The notes beneath the pieces are model-generated. The model saw only the letters and a list, made by a program, of their open reading frames with translations. It had not been told where the DNA came from and ran no database searches. DNA of 64,000 bases from Rhodoferax sp. (GTDB lineage: Bacteria > Pseudomonadota > Gammaproteobacteria > Burkholderiales > Burkholderiaceae_C), in NCBI GenBank assembly GCA_019449595.1, contig JAGRPL010000004.1, positions 1 through 64,000 of the forward strand, given 5' to 3'. The position numbers and the translations under genes were made by a program. Positions 53,549-62,728 of the stretch are shown in pieces; the first letter of the stretch is position 1; every line of letters starts with the position of its first letter.

Positions 53549-54568
53549 CTACCGTTCTTCCCGCCGTCCGTCGGCATGCAGCGCAAAGCGGCCCTGGTCG
53601 CGCGGGTGAACCGGGTCGGGTTGCGACCAGGGCCAGCCGCCGAACCCTGTGCGGCGGTAGTCGGCAAACGCCTGCTGGATTTCGGCCTGGGTGTTCATGA
53701 CAAACGGGCCGTATTGGGCCACCGGCTCGCCCAGGGGCCGGCCTTGCAGCACCAGCAGTTCGGCGGTGTCGGCGCCGTTGACCAGTTCGACGTCCTGGCC
53801 CGCGTGCACTTCAATGGCGGACGCGGGTGGCACGGCCTGCCCGCCGATGGACAGCGCGGACCCCTGGAAGAAATACAGCTGGCGGCGCGTGCCGGCGCCC
53901 GCGGCGGCGGGCAGGGTCCAGCGGGCGCCGGGCGCCATCCGGATGGTGTAGATGGCCAGGTCGGCTTCCGGTGCCGAGGCCCAGGAATCGGGCGGGGGCG
54001 GCAGGCCCCGTTGACCGGCCAGCGCACCGGCCACGCACACCACCTCGGTGGTTTTCCCTTGCGCGTCCTGGAACTGCAGGCGGGGAATCGCCTCGCGCCA
54101 CAGCATGGTGAAGTGCGGCTCCACCATCTTGTGGCGGGCCGGCAGGTTGAGCCAGATCTGGAACAGCTCCAGCGGGTTGGGTTGCTCGGGGTGGACCAGG
54201 GGAAACATCTCGCAATGCACCACGCCCTTGCCGGCGGTGAGCCACTGCACGTCGCCGCCGCCGAAACGGGCGGTGGCGCCCAGCGAGTCGGAGTGGTCAA
54301 TCAGCCCTTGGCGCACGATGGTGACCGTCTCGAAGCCCCGGTGCGGATGCGCCGGAAAGCCCGGCACGGTGGTGCCGTGGTACATGCTCCAGCCATCCTT
54401 GCGGCCGAAGTCCTGCCCCAGGTCGCGCCCGGCCAGCGAGGCATCCGGCCCCTGGCGCGCATTGCCACGCGGATAGGCGTCGTCGTGGTGCACGCAGAAC
54501 AGGAACGGGTCGAGGGTCTGCCAGGGGAAGCCCAGGGGCTGGACCTGTATCACGGGGTGGTTTGGCAT
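53549..54568 (-). CDS. Pirin family bicupin
   Basis: A 339-residue two-cupin protein. The N-terminal cupin has FPAHPHRGFETVTIVRQG with the metal-binding histidines and MTAGKGVVHCEM-like QWLTAGKGVVHCEMFP, the pirin pattern; the second cupin is weaker. Some pirins are quercetin dioxygenases, others regulators. It ends 43 bases from the start of the divergently placed His/Cys-rich gene's upstream region. Start at ATG 54568. Confidence 0.92.
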   Translation of the reverse strand: MPNHPVIQVQPLGFPWQTLDPFLFCVHHDDAYPRGNARQGPDASLAGRDLGQDFGRKDGWSMYHGTTVPGFPAHPHRGFETVTIVRQGLIDHSDSLGATARFGGGDVQWLTAGKGVVHCEMFPLVHPEQPNPLELFQIWLNLPARHKMVEPHFTMLWREAIPRLQFQDAQGKTTEVVCVAGALAGQRGLPPPPDSWASAPEADLAIYTIRMAPGARWTLPAAAGAGTRRQLYFFQGSALSIGGQAVPPASAIEVHAGQDVELVNGADTAELLVLQGRPLGEPVAQYGPFVMNTQAEIQQAFADYRRTGFGGWPWSQPDPVHPRDQGRFALHADGRREER

Positions 54569-54627
54569 GGGGACTCCATCGGGGACATGGGAGTTGCCAT
54601 TGTCCGGCGATTGGCCCGGGCGTGCGC

Positions 54628-55158
54628 TCAGAGCTCGGAATCGTCCTTCAGGGTGCGGGGTTTGTTGACCAGGCGCACCGCGCAGCGCGTGGCCGTGTCC
54701 TGCACGATGGCCAGCAGGTCGGTGTCATCGGCCACCCACAGGGCCGTGTCGCCGGTTTCGGCACTCAGGGTGTCGCTGCCCCGGACCACCGACGCGCCGT
54801 AGCGGGCCTGGACTTCGCGGATGACGTCCTCAAACACGGCGCGGGCGTCGCAGGGTTGGGCGGACGACACCCAGGTCTGCTCAATGCGCTGCAACTGGTG
54901 GTTGCGAAAGTAAAACACGGTGTCAAACGGGTGCTGGGCCACGGTGGTGCGCGGCAGGGTCCACAGCCCGCGCGAACCGCCCGGGCCCGGCAGCGGCCGG
55001 TGCAGGCGCTGGAGCTCCGGCAGGGTCGACAGCAGTTGCGGTTCGCTCATGCCAAAGGCGGTGGCCGCCAGCAGGGGCTCGCTGCCGGCGGGCAGGGCCA
55101 TTCCCAGCAGGACCATGCCCGGCACCAGGGACAGCAGATAACGGAAGGGAAAGCGCAT
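54628..55158 (-). CDS. Exported protein of unknown function
   Basis: A 176-residue protein with a hydrophobic signal segment (YLLSLVPGMVLLGMALPAGS). The mature part contains FYFRNHQLQRIEQTWVS, a beta-strand pattern found in small periplasmic proteins, and two cysteines (PCDAR, TRCAV) likely to pair. No family was recognised. It is divergent from the Pal-like gene across a region with perfect palindromes. Confidence 0.75.
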   Translation of the reverse strand: MRFPFRYLLSLVPGMVLLGMALPAGSEPLLAATAFGMSEPQLLSTLPELQRLHRPLPGPGGSRGLWTLPRTTVAQHPFDTVFYFRNHQLQRIEQTWVSSAQPCDARAVFEDVIREVQARYGASVVRGSDTLSAETGDTALWVADDTDLLAIVQDTATRCAVRLVNKPRTLKDDSEL

Positions 55159-55189
55159 CGGCGCCCATTATCTGGCCGGTTCGCGGAAC

Positions 55190-55235
55190 TTTGTGCAAAA
55201 CATTTGCACAAATTCAGGCTGAATATAATTCAGCC
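55190..55235 (+). promoter_or_regulatory. Promoter of the Pal-like gene with two perfect palindromes
   Basis: TTTGTGCAAA-ACA-TTTGCACAAA (55190-55212) is followed by GGCTGAAT-ATA-ATTCAGCC (55217-55235). The second palindrome contains TATAAT at 55224-55229, a consensus -10. TTGCAC at 55205-55210 could act as -35 with a short spacer. Two binding sites or a dual control are likely. Confidence 0.65.
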
Positions 55236-55285
55236 CATCCCTTAACCCCTAGACCGGTCCGGACCTGGACCACGGAGAACACACC

Positions 55286-55816
55286 ATGCGTTTCGTTAAA
55301 ACCGCCATTTTTGTATCGGGCGTTGCTGCCTTGCTGGCTGCTTGCAGCAGCACACCGGTGGCAACTTCGGATGCGGGGCAAACCGCTCCGGCGGCCCCGG
55401 CGGTGGCGGCTGCACCGGCTGCCAGCACCCAGGCCGTGACCATGGTCACCCCGCCGTACCTGGATGCCAACAGCGCGTTGTCCACCAAACGCAGCGTTTA
55501 CTTCGATTTTGACGATTTTTCGGTCAAGAAGGAGTTTGAATCGGTGCTGGAACTGCACGGCAAGTTCCTGGCCCGCAACCCGGGCGTGGCGGTGAAGATT
55601 GAAGGCAATTCCGACGAACGGGGTGGTGCCGAGTACAACCTGGCGCTGGGCCAGAAGCGGGCTGAAGCCGTGGTGCGGGCACTGAAGGTGTACGGCGTCA
55701 AGGACAGCCAGCTGGAAGCCACCAGCTGGGGTGAAGAGAAGCCCAAGGCTGCCGGCCACAACGAAGCCGCCTGGTCGCAAAACCGCCGCGCCGACGTGGT
55801 CTACCCCAAGCAGTAA
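55286..55816 (+). CDS. OmpA-type peptidoglycan-associated lipoprotein (Pal-like), orphan
   Basis: A 176-residue lipoprotein. The lipobox is LLAAC with the acylated Cys at about residue 20; after a short Ala/Pro-rich linker comes an OmpA domain with SVYFDFDDFSVKKEFE, EGNSDERGGAEYNLALGQKR and SWGEEKPKA, binding diaminopimelate in peptidoglycan. It resembles Pal but lies outside any tolQRAB-ybgF cluster, so it may be a paralogue. GGAGAA lies before ATG 55286. Confidence 0.92.
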   Translation: MRFVKTAIFVSGVAALLAACSSTPVATSDAGQTAPAAPAVAAAPAASTQAVTMVTPPYLDANSALSTKRSVYFDFDDFSVKKEFESVLELHGKFLARNPGVAVKIEGNSDERGGAEYNLALGQKRAEAVVRALKVYGVKDSQLEATSWGEEKPKAAGHNEAAWSQNRRADVVYPKQ

Positions 55817-55887
55817 ACGCGGGCCCGACGGCAGAATCTTGCCGCCAGCCGGCGGCGTAGGGGGCACCTGCCACTAAGATAGCCACG

Positions 55888-57093
55888 TTGGCGTGTTGCG
55901 GGTGCTTCTTGTTGTCGTCTTTTTTCTTTTTCCGGTCGGTTTATGGGCGCCTGCTGGCTGCCGTGCTGGGCGCGGCGGTGCTGCTGGCGCTGGATGCCGG
56001 GCAGCGGGCCCCGGTCCCGGCAGCAGTGGCCGTCTGGAGCGGCGCGCCCTTGCCGGCCAACCCGGTGCTGCACGTGGTGGCACGTGGGCCCATTCCCATG
56101 CCCCCCGATGCGGCGGCTGCGCACGCCAGTTCGCTGCTGCCCATGTCCCCCGGCCACGCGGCCGCGCTCACGGTGTTCTGGTTTTCGGGTGAACGCGAGA
56201 GCGGGCCCCAGGTGCAGATTGCGGCCTCGCAGTTTGACCGCGCCACGCAGCGGTGGTTGCCCCCCCGCGCGGTGGTGAACCGGCAGGTGATGGGGGCGCA
56301 GCTGGGCCAAGGCTTGCGCCGACTGGGTAACCCCGTTGCCTGGATGGACGGTGATGGAAAGATCAACCTGTTTGTGGTGGCCACCGGCTGGGGCGGCTGG
56401 GCCGCATCGCGCATCCTGCAGGTTCGTCAGACCAGCAGCAGCAATGCGCTGGCCGATTTGACGTTCGCCCCGGTGCGCGTGCTGCCTCTTTCGTGGTTGT
56501 GGAACACCAGTTTTCTGGTGCGCAACGCGCCGCTGCCGCTGGCCGACGGCGGCATGGTCTTGCCCCTGCATTTCGAGCTGGGCATCAAATACCCCAGCGC
56601 CGCGCGGTTTGACGCCCACGGGGCCTTCAAGGGCATGGTGCGCCTGTCGCAACGGCCTTACCTGCTGCAACCTACGCTGCTGATGCAGTCGCCCCAGGAG
56701 TGGCTGGCTCTGATGCGCGACGAACGCCCCAACGGCAAGATCGGGGTGGCGCGCACCGCCGATGGCGGCCGGCACTGGAGTGACCTGCCCGATCTGGCGC
56801 TGGACAACCCGGACTCCGCGGTGGCGGGCCTGGGCGTAGCGCCGGGCCGGATGCTGCTGGCGCACAACTCGTCGCCGGGGTCGCGTGCCACGCTGGACCT
56901 GAGCTATTCCCTGGATGGCCGCAACTGGACCGTGCTGAACACCCTGGAGCGTGGGAAACCGGAGGATGAGTTTTCCTATCCGGCCCTGGCCTGGGCCGAT
57001 GGCAGCTTGTGGCTCAGCTATACCGTGGACCGCGAACGCATTGCCTGGCAGCGTTTTGCGGTCGGCCCGGCGCCGGCGGGAGGCAAGCCATGA
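55888..57093 (+). CDS. Membrane-anchored sialidase-fold (exo-alpha-sialidase-like) protein
   Basis: About 400 residues with an N-terminal membrane or signal segment (RLLAAVLGAAVLLALDAG) and a beta-propeller-like region. Asp-box-type motifs appear (SPGHAAALTVFWFSGERES; ARTADGGRHWSDLP; SYSLDGRNWTVL), as in sialidases and BNR-repeat proteins. The start is uncertain: TTG 55888 opens the frame, GTG at 55963 or 55978 are alternatives, and no ATG is in frame before the signal segment. It overlaps the next gene by four bases. Substrate unknown; the glycosyltransferase neighbours suggest envelope polysaccharide. Confidence 0.75.
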   Translation: MACCGCFLLSSFFFFRSVYGRLLAAVLGAAVLLALDAGQRAPVPAAVAVWSGAPLPANPVLHVVARGPIPMPPDAAAAHASSLLPMSPGHAAALTVFWFSGERESGPQVQIAASQFDRATQRWLPPRAVVNRQVMGAQLGQGLRRLGNPVAWMDGDGKINLFVVATGWGGWAASRILQVRQTSSSNALADLTFAPVRVLPLSWLWNTSFLVRNAPLPLADGGMVLPLHFELGIKYPSAARFDAHGAFKGMVRLSQRPYLLQPTLLMQSPQEWLALMRDERPNGKIGVARTADGGRHWSDLPDLALDNPDSAVAGLGVAPGRMLLAHNSSPGSRATLDLSYSLDGRNWTVLNTLERGKPEDEFSYPALAWADGSLWLSYTVDRERIAWQRFAVGPAPAGGKP

Positions 57094-57746
57094 GCGCGCT
57101 GGCCTGGGATTGGCTGGCGCCTCTGCTGGCCACCGACGCCCCGGTGCTGCCGCAGGCTGGGTTGGTGGAGGTGAACCTGAGCCTGGGGTGGAGCGTGGTA
57201 TTGGCGTGGCTGGGAGCATGGGGAGTGGCGCGCTGGACGTCGCGCCCAGGCGTGCAGGCCGGCGTGGCACTGCTGCTGGCCCTGTGGGCGTGGCTGCCGG
57301 GGGCTTTCACCCCCGACTACTGGCTGGGGTTGGCGTTTCAGGCGCCCAGCCTGGTGACGACCCTGCTGTGTGCCGGGCTGCTGTGGGACCGGCTGGCGCG
57401 CACGCCCGCGCACGGGCCGCAACCCGCGCGGCGCAGTGCCCTGGCCCTCGCGGTGCTGGGCGTGGGCGCCGGCTGGGCTTTGCTGGCTGACACCTTCGCC
57501 CGGCTCCCCGTGCCGCTGTATGACTTGGGCTTCAGCCCGCTGGCCACGGCACTGGTGTTGCTGGCGGCGGCCTTGCCGTGGGTGCTGTGGCGGGACGGGC
57601 GGCGGCCCTGGCTGGTGCCTCTGGCGGTGCTGGTGTTTGCGGTTCTGCGCCTGCCCAGTGGCAATGTATGGGATGCGGTGCTGGACCCGTGGCTGTGGCT
57701 GGTATTGCACGGGTACCTACTGCGGGCGATCCGGCGGCGCACCTGA
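57090..57746 (+). CDS. Integral membrane protein coupled to the sialidase-like gene
   Basis: A 218-residue protein with about six hydrophobic helices and conserved aromatic/Gly loops (LPGAFTPDYWLGLAFQAPSL, LPVPLYDLGFSPLATAL). No family was recognised with certainty. ATG 57090 overlaps the upstream stop (ATGA), so the two act together, perhaps in polysaccharide synthesis or modification. Confidence 0.8.
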   Translation: MSALAWDWLAPLLATDAPVLPQAGLVEVNLSLGWSVVLAWLGAWGVARWTSRPGVQAGVALLLALWAWLPGAFTPDYWLGLAFQAPSLVTTLLCAGLLWDRLARTPAHGPQPARRSALALAVLGVGAGWALLADTFARLPVPLYDLGFSPLATALVLLAAALPWVLWRDGRRPWLVPLAVLVFAVLRLPSGNVWDAVLDPWLWLVLHGYLLRAIRRRT

Positions 57747-57771
57747 ACTGGAAATCTGATTCCAATCACGC

Positions 57772-57822
57772 GATGGCCCTTGTGGATACTGCGTGATCAG
57801 CTATCAAAAACAGAGCGTATCC
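57772..57822 (-). repeat. Dispersed short repeat, copy 8 (intergenic)
   Basis: On the minus strand: GGATACGCTCTGTTTTTGAT then AGCTGATCACGCAGTATCCA. It fills the gap between two convergent genes (57746 and 57825). Confidence 0.65.
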
Positions 57823-57824
57823 GG

Positions 57825-59585
57825 TTAGGGGCTTGTTTTTTCCACCAGCCACTCGCGCCGGAACAGCCACTGCTGCGGGTACCACAGGTTGTCCAGCGTG
57901 ACTTCGCCGCTCTTGTGGCGGCTCTTGATGTGCCAGCGCTGGCCCACCACCGTGCAGTGCGGCACACACGAGGGTTGGGGCTGGTCCAGGCTGTCTTGCA
58001 GCCACACCACGGCATCGAACTGGGCGAGCAGGAAGTCCAGCCGTTCGGCGGGCGGCAGATCGGGCTGGAGGGCGCCAGTGTTGCGTCCTTCGGCGTCGTA
58101 GGGAGTGATGCGTGCGCCCGGCAGAACAAAGTGGAAACGCTCGTACTGGCCGGTGAAACCGTTGGGCACGGCTACGCGCCGGCCCTGCATGCGGGCCTGT
58201 ATGGCGGGGCTGTAGTCGGCGGTGGGTGTGCTCAAGGGCGCCACCATGAGGCCGAAGGTGGCATACACCGCCAGGCACGCCAGCAGGGTGGTGTTGCGGG
58301 TCCAGGCCGGGTTCAGCAGGCCCGCCAGCGCCGCCCCGGTGCCCACGCCGGCCGCCAGCAGGGTGGCGACGAGCGTGCCAGTGGAGCCGACATCCATGCC
58401 GGCAATGACCCAGGCAATGCGACCCAGCACGGCGAACGCCGGTAGCGTGATCAGCAGGGTGATCCAGAACCAGGGGCGGGCGATGCGTTCCCATGCCAGC
58501 GCCATGACGATGGCCAGTGCCGGCATGGCCGGAATGACATAGCGCGCCGAGCGCTGGCTGGGAATGGTGAAGATGATGAGCCACACCGCCAGCCACGCCA
58601 GCAGAATCCACTGCCAGGGCGCCAGTTGCGCATAGGTCTGCCGCTGGAAGGCGCCGCGCAAGCCCACCCAACCCAGGCCCAGCACGGTAAACAGCAGCAG
58701 CCCGGCGTTTTCCGGATAGGCCAGCAATTGCGTCCACATGGGGTAGGCCCCAGACAGCGCGGCCTGCCAGTAGCCCTGCGTACCCGACATCTTGCCGGCG
58801 TTCTCGGCCACCACGAACTCCTGCCAGACCGAGGCCGGGTCCGGGTCGAGCACAAACCACAGGGCGAAGATGGCCACGCCGATCACGGTGCTCCAGCCAA
58901 TGCCCAGCGTGGCCCGCACGACGACCGACCCGCGCAGGCGCGACTCACTCAGCAGGGTGGCGCACCACAGGGCCGCCGCCGCCGGCGCCACCAGGGCAAA
59001 GGATTTGTAGGCGGCGCCCAGCCCCATGGCCACGCCCAGCAGCGTGTAGGTGACGAAGCCGGGGGCTGGCGCCGGGCGGGCGTAGAGGCCGGTCGTGCGC
59101 AGGCGCAGCCACAGCAGCCAGAACAGGGGCAGGGTCAGCCAGAAGGTTTCGGGGGCCGAGGTCAGGTACACCCGCCCGTAGCGGAAGGTCGAGAAATACA
59201 GCAGGTACAGCGCGGCGGCCAGGCAGGCGGTGCGCAGCCGGCCGCTGATGCGCAGCGTGACCAGCGTCAGCAGGGCGGTGGTGAGAAAGGTGTAGATGAT
59301 GCTGGGCAGGCGCAGCGCCAGCAGGGACCAGTGCTGGCCCCAGTCGCCCGCGACCATGGCCTGCCAGAACAGCAGTGGGGGCTTGGTGTTGCGCGTGGCC
59401 ACGATCTCGGACTGCAGGGGCAGCCAGTGGCCAGACTCGGCGGTCATGCGGGCGATGTGGATGTAGACCATCTCGTCGCCATTGGTGGGCGCGTAGACGC
59501 TGCCCAGGCCGTACAGGTACAGACCCGCCACCAGGGCCAGCAGTGCCAACCAGGGCCAGGGCAGGGGCGAGCGGTTGGAGATCAT
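57825..59585 (-). CDS. Family 39 glycosyltransferase (ArnT-like)
   Basis: A 586-residue membrane glycosyltransferase. The first loop has APTNGDEMVYIHIARMTAES with the catalytic Asp-Glu and the LPLQSEIVATRNTKPPLLFW segment typical of ArnT/PMT-type enzymes using polyprenyl-phosphate sugars; about eleven helices follow and a soluble C-terminal domain. It probably adds a sugar to lipid A or another envelope glycan. TTAAACT lies 9-15 bases upstream of the ATG. GtrA and a family 9 transferase are the next genes upstream. Confidence 0.88.
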   Translation of the reverse strand: MISNRSPLPWPWLALLALVAGLYLYGLGSVYAPTNGDEMVYIHIARMTAESGHWLPLQSEIVATRNTKPPLLFWQAMVAGDWGQHWSLLALRLPSIIYTFLTTALLTLVTLRISGRLRTACLAAALYLLYFSTFRYGRVYLTSAPETFWLTLPLFWLLWLRLRTTGLYARPAPAPGFVTYTLLGVAMGLGAAYKSFALVAPAAAALWCATLLSESRLRGSVVVRATLGIGWSTVIGVAIFALWFVLDPDPASVWQEFVVAENAGKMSGTQGYWQAALSGAYPMWTQLLAYPENAGLLLFTVLGLGWVGLRGAFQRQTYAQLAPWQWILLAWLAVWLIIFTIPSQRSARYVIPAMPALAIVMALAWERIARPWFWITLLITLPAFAVLGRIAWVIAGMDVGSTGTLVATLLAAGVGTGAALAGLLNPAWTRNTTLLACLAVYATFGLMVAPLSTPTADYSPAIQARMQGRRVAVPNGFTGQYERFHFVLPGARITPYDAEGRNTGALQPDLPPAERLDFLLAQFDAVVWLQDSLDQPQPSCVPHCTVVGQRWHIKSRHKSGEVTLDNLWYPQQWLFRREWLVEKTSP

Positions 59586-59631
59586 GGCGGCAGAGTTTAA
59601 GGGGTGACGCGCGCGGTGGGGCGTGGGAGCC

Positions 59632-60123
59632 TCATTTTCCGTGGCGCTTGAAGGTCCAGCGGTCGTTGGCCAGGAAGTTGCTCACGCTGGCGGCGATGAT
59701 GGCGATGATGTTGGCCAGGCGGTAGTCCATGCTGCCCGACAGCAACAGCGTCAGCACGTATTGCAGGGCACTGCCGAAGGCCGACGCCGTGATGTACTGG
59801 CCGAACTCCATGCCCAGCACGCGCAGGCTGACGGGCTGGGCCTCGCCGGCCTCCAGCGTGCGCACGCGGTCGGACCAGGTCCACAGCCGGTTCCAGGTGA
59901 AGTTGTTCAGCGTGGCCAGGGCGATGGCCAGGGCCAGCGAGAGGTAGGGCTTGTTGTACGAAGCCTCGATGGCGTTGAAGAGGTATTCGTGGCCCAGGTG
60001 CAGCACTACCAGGTTGACCACGGTGCCGCTGGCGCCGACGATGCCGAATTTGATGTAGCGGTAGCGCTCGATCCAGCCCAGCGCCCACAGCACGGCGCGC
60101 TGCAATCCCGAATGGCCGCTCAT
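59632..60123 (-). CDS. GtrA family membrane protein
   Basis: A 163-residue four-helix protein: RYIKFGIVGASGTVVNLVVL at the start and NFTWNRLWTWSDR, NFLANDRWTFKRHGK at the end are GtrA motifs. GtrA-type proteins help flip polyprenyl-linked sugars or act with glycosyltransferases. It overlaps the family 9 glycosyltransferase by four bases. Confidence 0.92.
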   Translation of the reverse strand: MSGHSGLQRAVLWALGWIERYRYIKFGIVGASGTVVNLVVLHLGHEYLFNAIEASYNKPYLSLALAIALATLNNFTWNRLWTWSDRVRTLEAGEAQPVSLRVLGMEFGQYITASAFGSALQYVLTLLLSGSMDYRLANIIAIIAASVSNFLANDRWTFKRHGK

Positions 60124-61358
60124 GCCGGCGTGGCGCTGCCGTCGCGCAAAAAGGCCATGGCCTGCTCCAGCACCGGGTCGGGCGCAATGCGCTTGAGGCA
60201 CTGGTTGTCGCCATCGCAGAAGGTCAGGCGATGGTTGTAGGCCGACAGGCAGGGCGAACAGGCAATGCCGCTTTCCAGAATGATGGTGCGCTGGCCCAGC
60301 GGGCCGTACAGCCTGCCGGTTTCGGGGCCGAAGAACACCATGGTCTGGATGGGGGTGACGGTGGCGAAATGGCTGGGGCCGCCGTCGTTGGTGATGAGCA
60401 GGCGGCTGGCGTGCATCAGCATCAGCAGTTCGCGGATGCTCTTGGTGTAACCGGTGAGGTCGAGGCAGGCATCGCTGCCGACCTGCGCCTTGAGGTCGCG
60501 CGCCAGTACGGCGTCGTCCTTCAGGCCGATCAGGCCCACGGCATGTCCGGCCGCGCACAGGCCTTGCACCACGCGGGCGTAGTGGGCGGCGGGCCAGGCG
60601 CGCTCGGGCAGGATTCCACCGCCGGCATAGACCAATACCAGCTTGCGCGTGCGCGTCACGGGATGGTCGGCTTCGACCTTGCTGCGGTAGGTGGCCAGTT
60701 CTTCGGGCGTGAAGACTACGGACAGCTCCGGCTCGGCGGGTACGTCGCGGATGGGCGCCGCCTTGTTGCGCGGCATGTGGTCGCTCGCCTGCAGCGCATC
60801 CACCAGCGACAGGAACTGCTTGCTGATGTGCTGGTACGGGTTGTAGGGAATGGCGTGGTTGATGAAGCTGCCGCGGTACAGGCCTTCCTGCGTGTGCGGC
60901 GTGAAGCCCACACGCACCGGTGCACCGGTGGAAAACGACAACAGGGCGCTGACGCGCGAGAACAGTTCGCAGTCGATGACGGCGTCCAGCCCCATGCGGC
61001 GCATCTTCAGACTGACCGCCAGGATGTCGCGCACCAGTGAGCCGCCCGAGCTGTCGTCCAGGCTGTGCATGTACTCGGGTGCCGTCAGTTGCAGCAGTTT
61101 GGTGACTTCCTGGTTCTTCTTGAGTTGCAGGATGTGGATGGCTGCCCCCGGGTACTGGCGGCGCAACTGGGCAAACATCGGGCCGGCCAGCACGATGCTG
61201 CCCATCTCGGAGAGCAGGATGACCAGGATGTTCCTGGGAGCCGGCCCAATGCGGGCCGGTGCCGTGAACAGGCCGGTGACGCGCACCCACGCAGACACCG
61301 CGCTGCACAGAGCCTGGCCCACCCAGCGGTCAATGAAGCGTTGCGTCTGCAGTTTCAT
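60120..61358 (-). CDS. Family 9 glycosyltransferase (heptosyltransferase-like)
   Basis: A 412-residue GT-B enzyme. The N-terminal domain has PRNILVILLSEMGSIVLAGP and the C-terminal ADP-heptose-binding part LVLVYAGGGILPERAWP with LLITNDGGPSHFATVT. A late Cys cluster (IACSPCLSAYNH, FCDGDNQCLKRI) matches LPS heptosyltransferases. It likely builds the LPS core or a related glycan; the acceptor is unknown. The start is ATG 61358, six bases after the metK stop. Confidence 0.9.
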   Translation of the reverse strand: MKLQTQRFIDRWVGQALCSAVSAWVRVTGLFTAPARIGPAPRNILVILLSEMGSIVLAGPMFAQLRRQYPGAAIHILQLKKNQEVTKLLQLTAPEYMHSLDDSSGGSLVRDILAVSLKMRRMGLDAVIDCELFSRVSALLSFSTGAPVRVGFTPHTQEGLYRGSFINHAIPYNPYQHISKQFLSLVDALQASDHMPRNKAAPIRDVPAEPELSVVFTPEELATYRSKVEADHPVTRTRKLVLVYAGGGILPERAWPAAHYARVVQGLCAAGHAVGLIGLKDDAVLARDLKAQVGSDACLDLTGYTKSIRELLMLMHASRLLITNDGGPSHFATVTPIQTMVFFGPETGRLYGPLGQRTIILESGIACSPCLSAYNHRLTFCDGDNQCLKRIAPDPVLEQAMAFLRDGSATPA

Positions 61359-61364
61359 GGGCGC

Positions 61365-62549
61365 TTATTTCAGACCGGCGGCGTCGCGCAGGAAGCGGGC
61401 CTTGTCGGTGCGCTCCCAGGCGAATTCGGGCTCTTCGCGGCCGAAGTGACCGTAGGCGGCCGTCTTTTCGTAGATCGGGCGCAGCAGGTCCAGCATCTGG
61501 ATGATGCCCTTGGGGCGCAGGTCGAAGTACTCGGTGACCAGGGCGGCGATCTGATCGTCGGGGATCACGCCCGTGCCTTCGGTGTAGACCGTCACGTTCA
61601 TGGGGCGGGCCACGCCAATGGCGTAGGCGACCTGGATCTGGCACTGCTTGGCCAGGCCCGCGGCCACGATGTTTTTGGCCACATAGCGGGCCGCGTAGGC
61701 CGCCGAGCGGTCCACCTTGCTGGGGTCCTTGCCGGAGAATGCGCCACCACCGTGGGGGCAGGCGCCGCCGTAGGTGTCCACAATGATCTTGCGACCGGTC
61801 AGGCCGCAGTCGCCCTGCGGGCCGCCGATGACAAAACGGCCGGTGGGGTTGACCAGGTACTTGGTGTCCTTGAGCCATTCCTTGGGCAGCACCGGTTTGA
61901 TGATCTCTTCGATGACGGCCTCGGTGAACGAGGCCTTCATCGTGGTCTGGGTTTCCGACTGGTCGGGGCTGTGCTGGGTGGAGAGCACCACGGTGTCGAT
62001 GCTGTGGGGCTTGCCGTCCACATAGCGCATGGTGACCTGGCTCTTGGCATCCGGACGCAGGAAGGGCAGGCGGCCGTCCTTGCGCAGCTGGGCCTGGCGC
62101 TCCATCAGGCGGTGGGCGTAGTAGATGGGGGCGGGCATCAGCTCGGGTGTCTCGTCGCAGGCGTAGCCGAACATCAGGCCCTGGTCTCCGGCGCCGGTGT
62201 TGAGGTGGTCGTCACTGGCGTGGTCCACGCCTTGGGCGATGTCGTTCGACTGCTTGTCGTAGGCCACCAGCACGGCGCAACCCTTGTAGTCGATGCCGTA
62301 CTCGGTGTTGTCGTAGCCGATGCGCTTGATGGTGTCACGCGCCACCTGGATGTAGTCCACGTGCGCGTTGGTGGTGATCTCGCCGGCCAGCACGACCAGG
62401 CCGGTGTTGGTCAGGGTCTCGGCGGCCACACGGCTGCGTGGGTCCTGCTTGAAGATCGCATCCAGGATGGCATCGGAAATCTGGTCGGCGACCTTGTCGG
62501 GGTGGCCTTCAGAGACCGACTCGGATGTAAAGAGAAAATCGTTCGCCAT
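61365..62549 (-). CDS. metK: S-adenosylmethionine synthetase
   Basis: A 394-residue methionine adenosyltransferase, which makes SAM from methionine and ATP. Signatures: [20 protein letters not shown] at the start, the ATP motif [12 protein letters not shown], and [22 protein letters not shown] 62549 is used (GGAGTT 7-12 bases upstream); an in-frame TTG at 62564 is less likely. No SAM riboswitch was recognised before it. Confidence 0.97.
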   Translation of the reverse strand: MANDFLFTSESVSEGHPDKVADQISDAILDAIFKQDPRSRVAAETLTNTGLVVLAGEITTNAHVDYIQVARDTIKRIGYDNTEYGIDYKGCAVLVAYDKQSNDIAQGVDHASDDHLNTGAGDQGLMFGYACDETPELMPAPIYYAHRLMERQAQLRKDGRLPFLRPDAKSQVTMRYVDGKPHSIDTVVLSTQHSPDQSETQTTMKASFTEAVIEEIIKPVLPKEWLKDTKYLVNPTGRFVIGGPQGDCGLTGRKIIVDTYGGACPHGGGAFSGKDPSKVDRSAAYAARYVAKNIVAAGLAKQCQIQVAYAIGVARPMNVTVYTEGTGVIPDDQIAALVTEYFDLRPKGIIQMLDLLRPIYEKTAAYGHFGREEPEFAWERTDKARFLRDAAGLK

Positions 62550-62728
62550 GGGTAATAACTCCAAAAAAACATCAAGTCGCGTTGCTTGGGCTTTGGAGCT
62601 TCGGCGAACGCTTTAGCAGATTTGTCGGTAGTGACAAGGCACAATGGCATCCCGTTGAAGAATGCCCCTGTGGGCGTCGCCCTGCAAGTAGTTCCGTAAC
62701 TCAGCGACGCGCCGATTTTAGCCCAGAC

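Noticed and set aside
62550-62728. SAM or SAH riboswitch between metK and lpxL
   Set aside because: Only an ordinary divergent promoter region is visible; no conserved riboswitch core was recognised.
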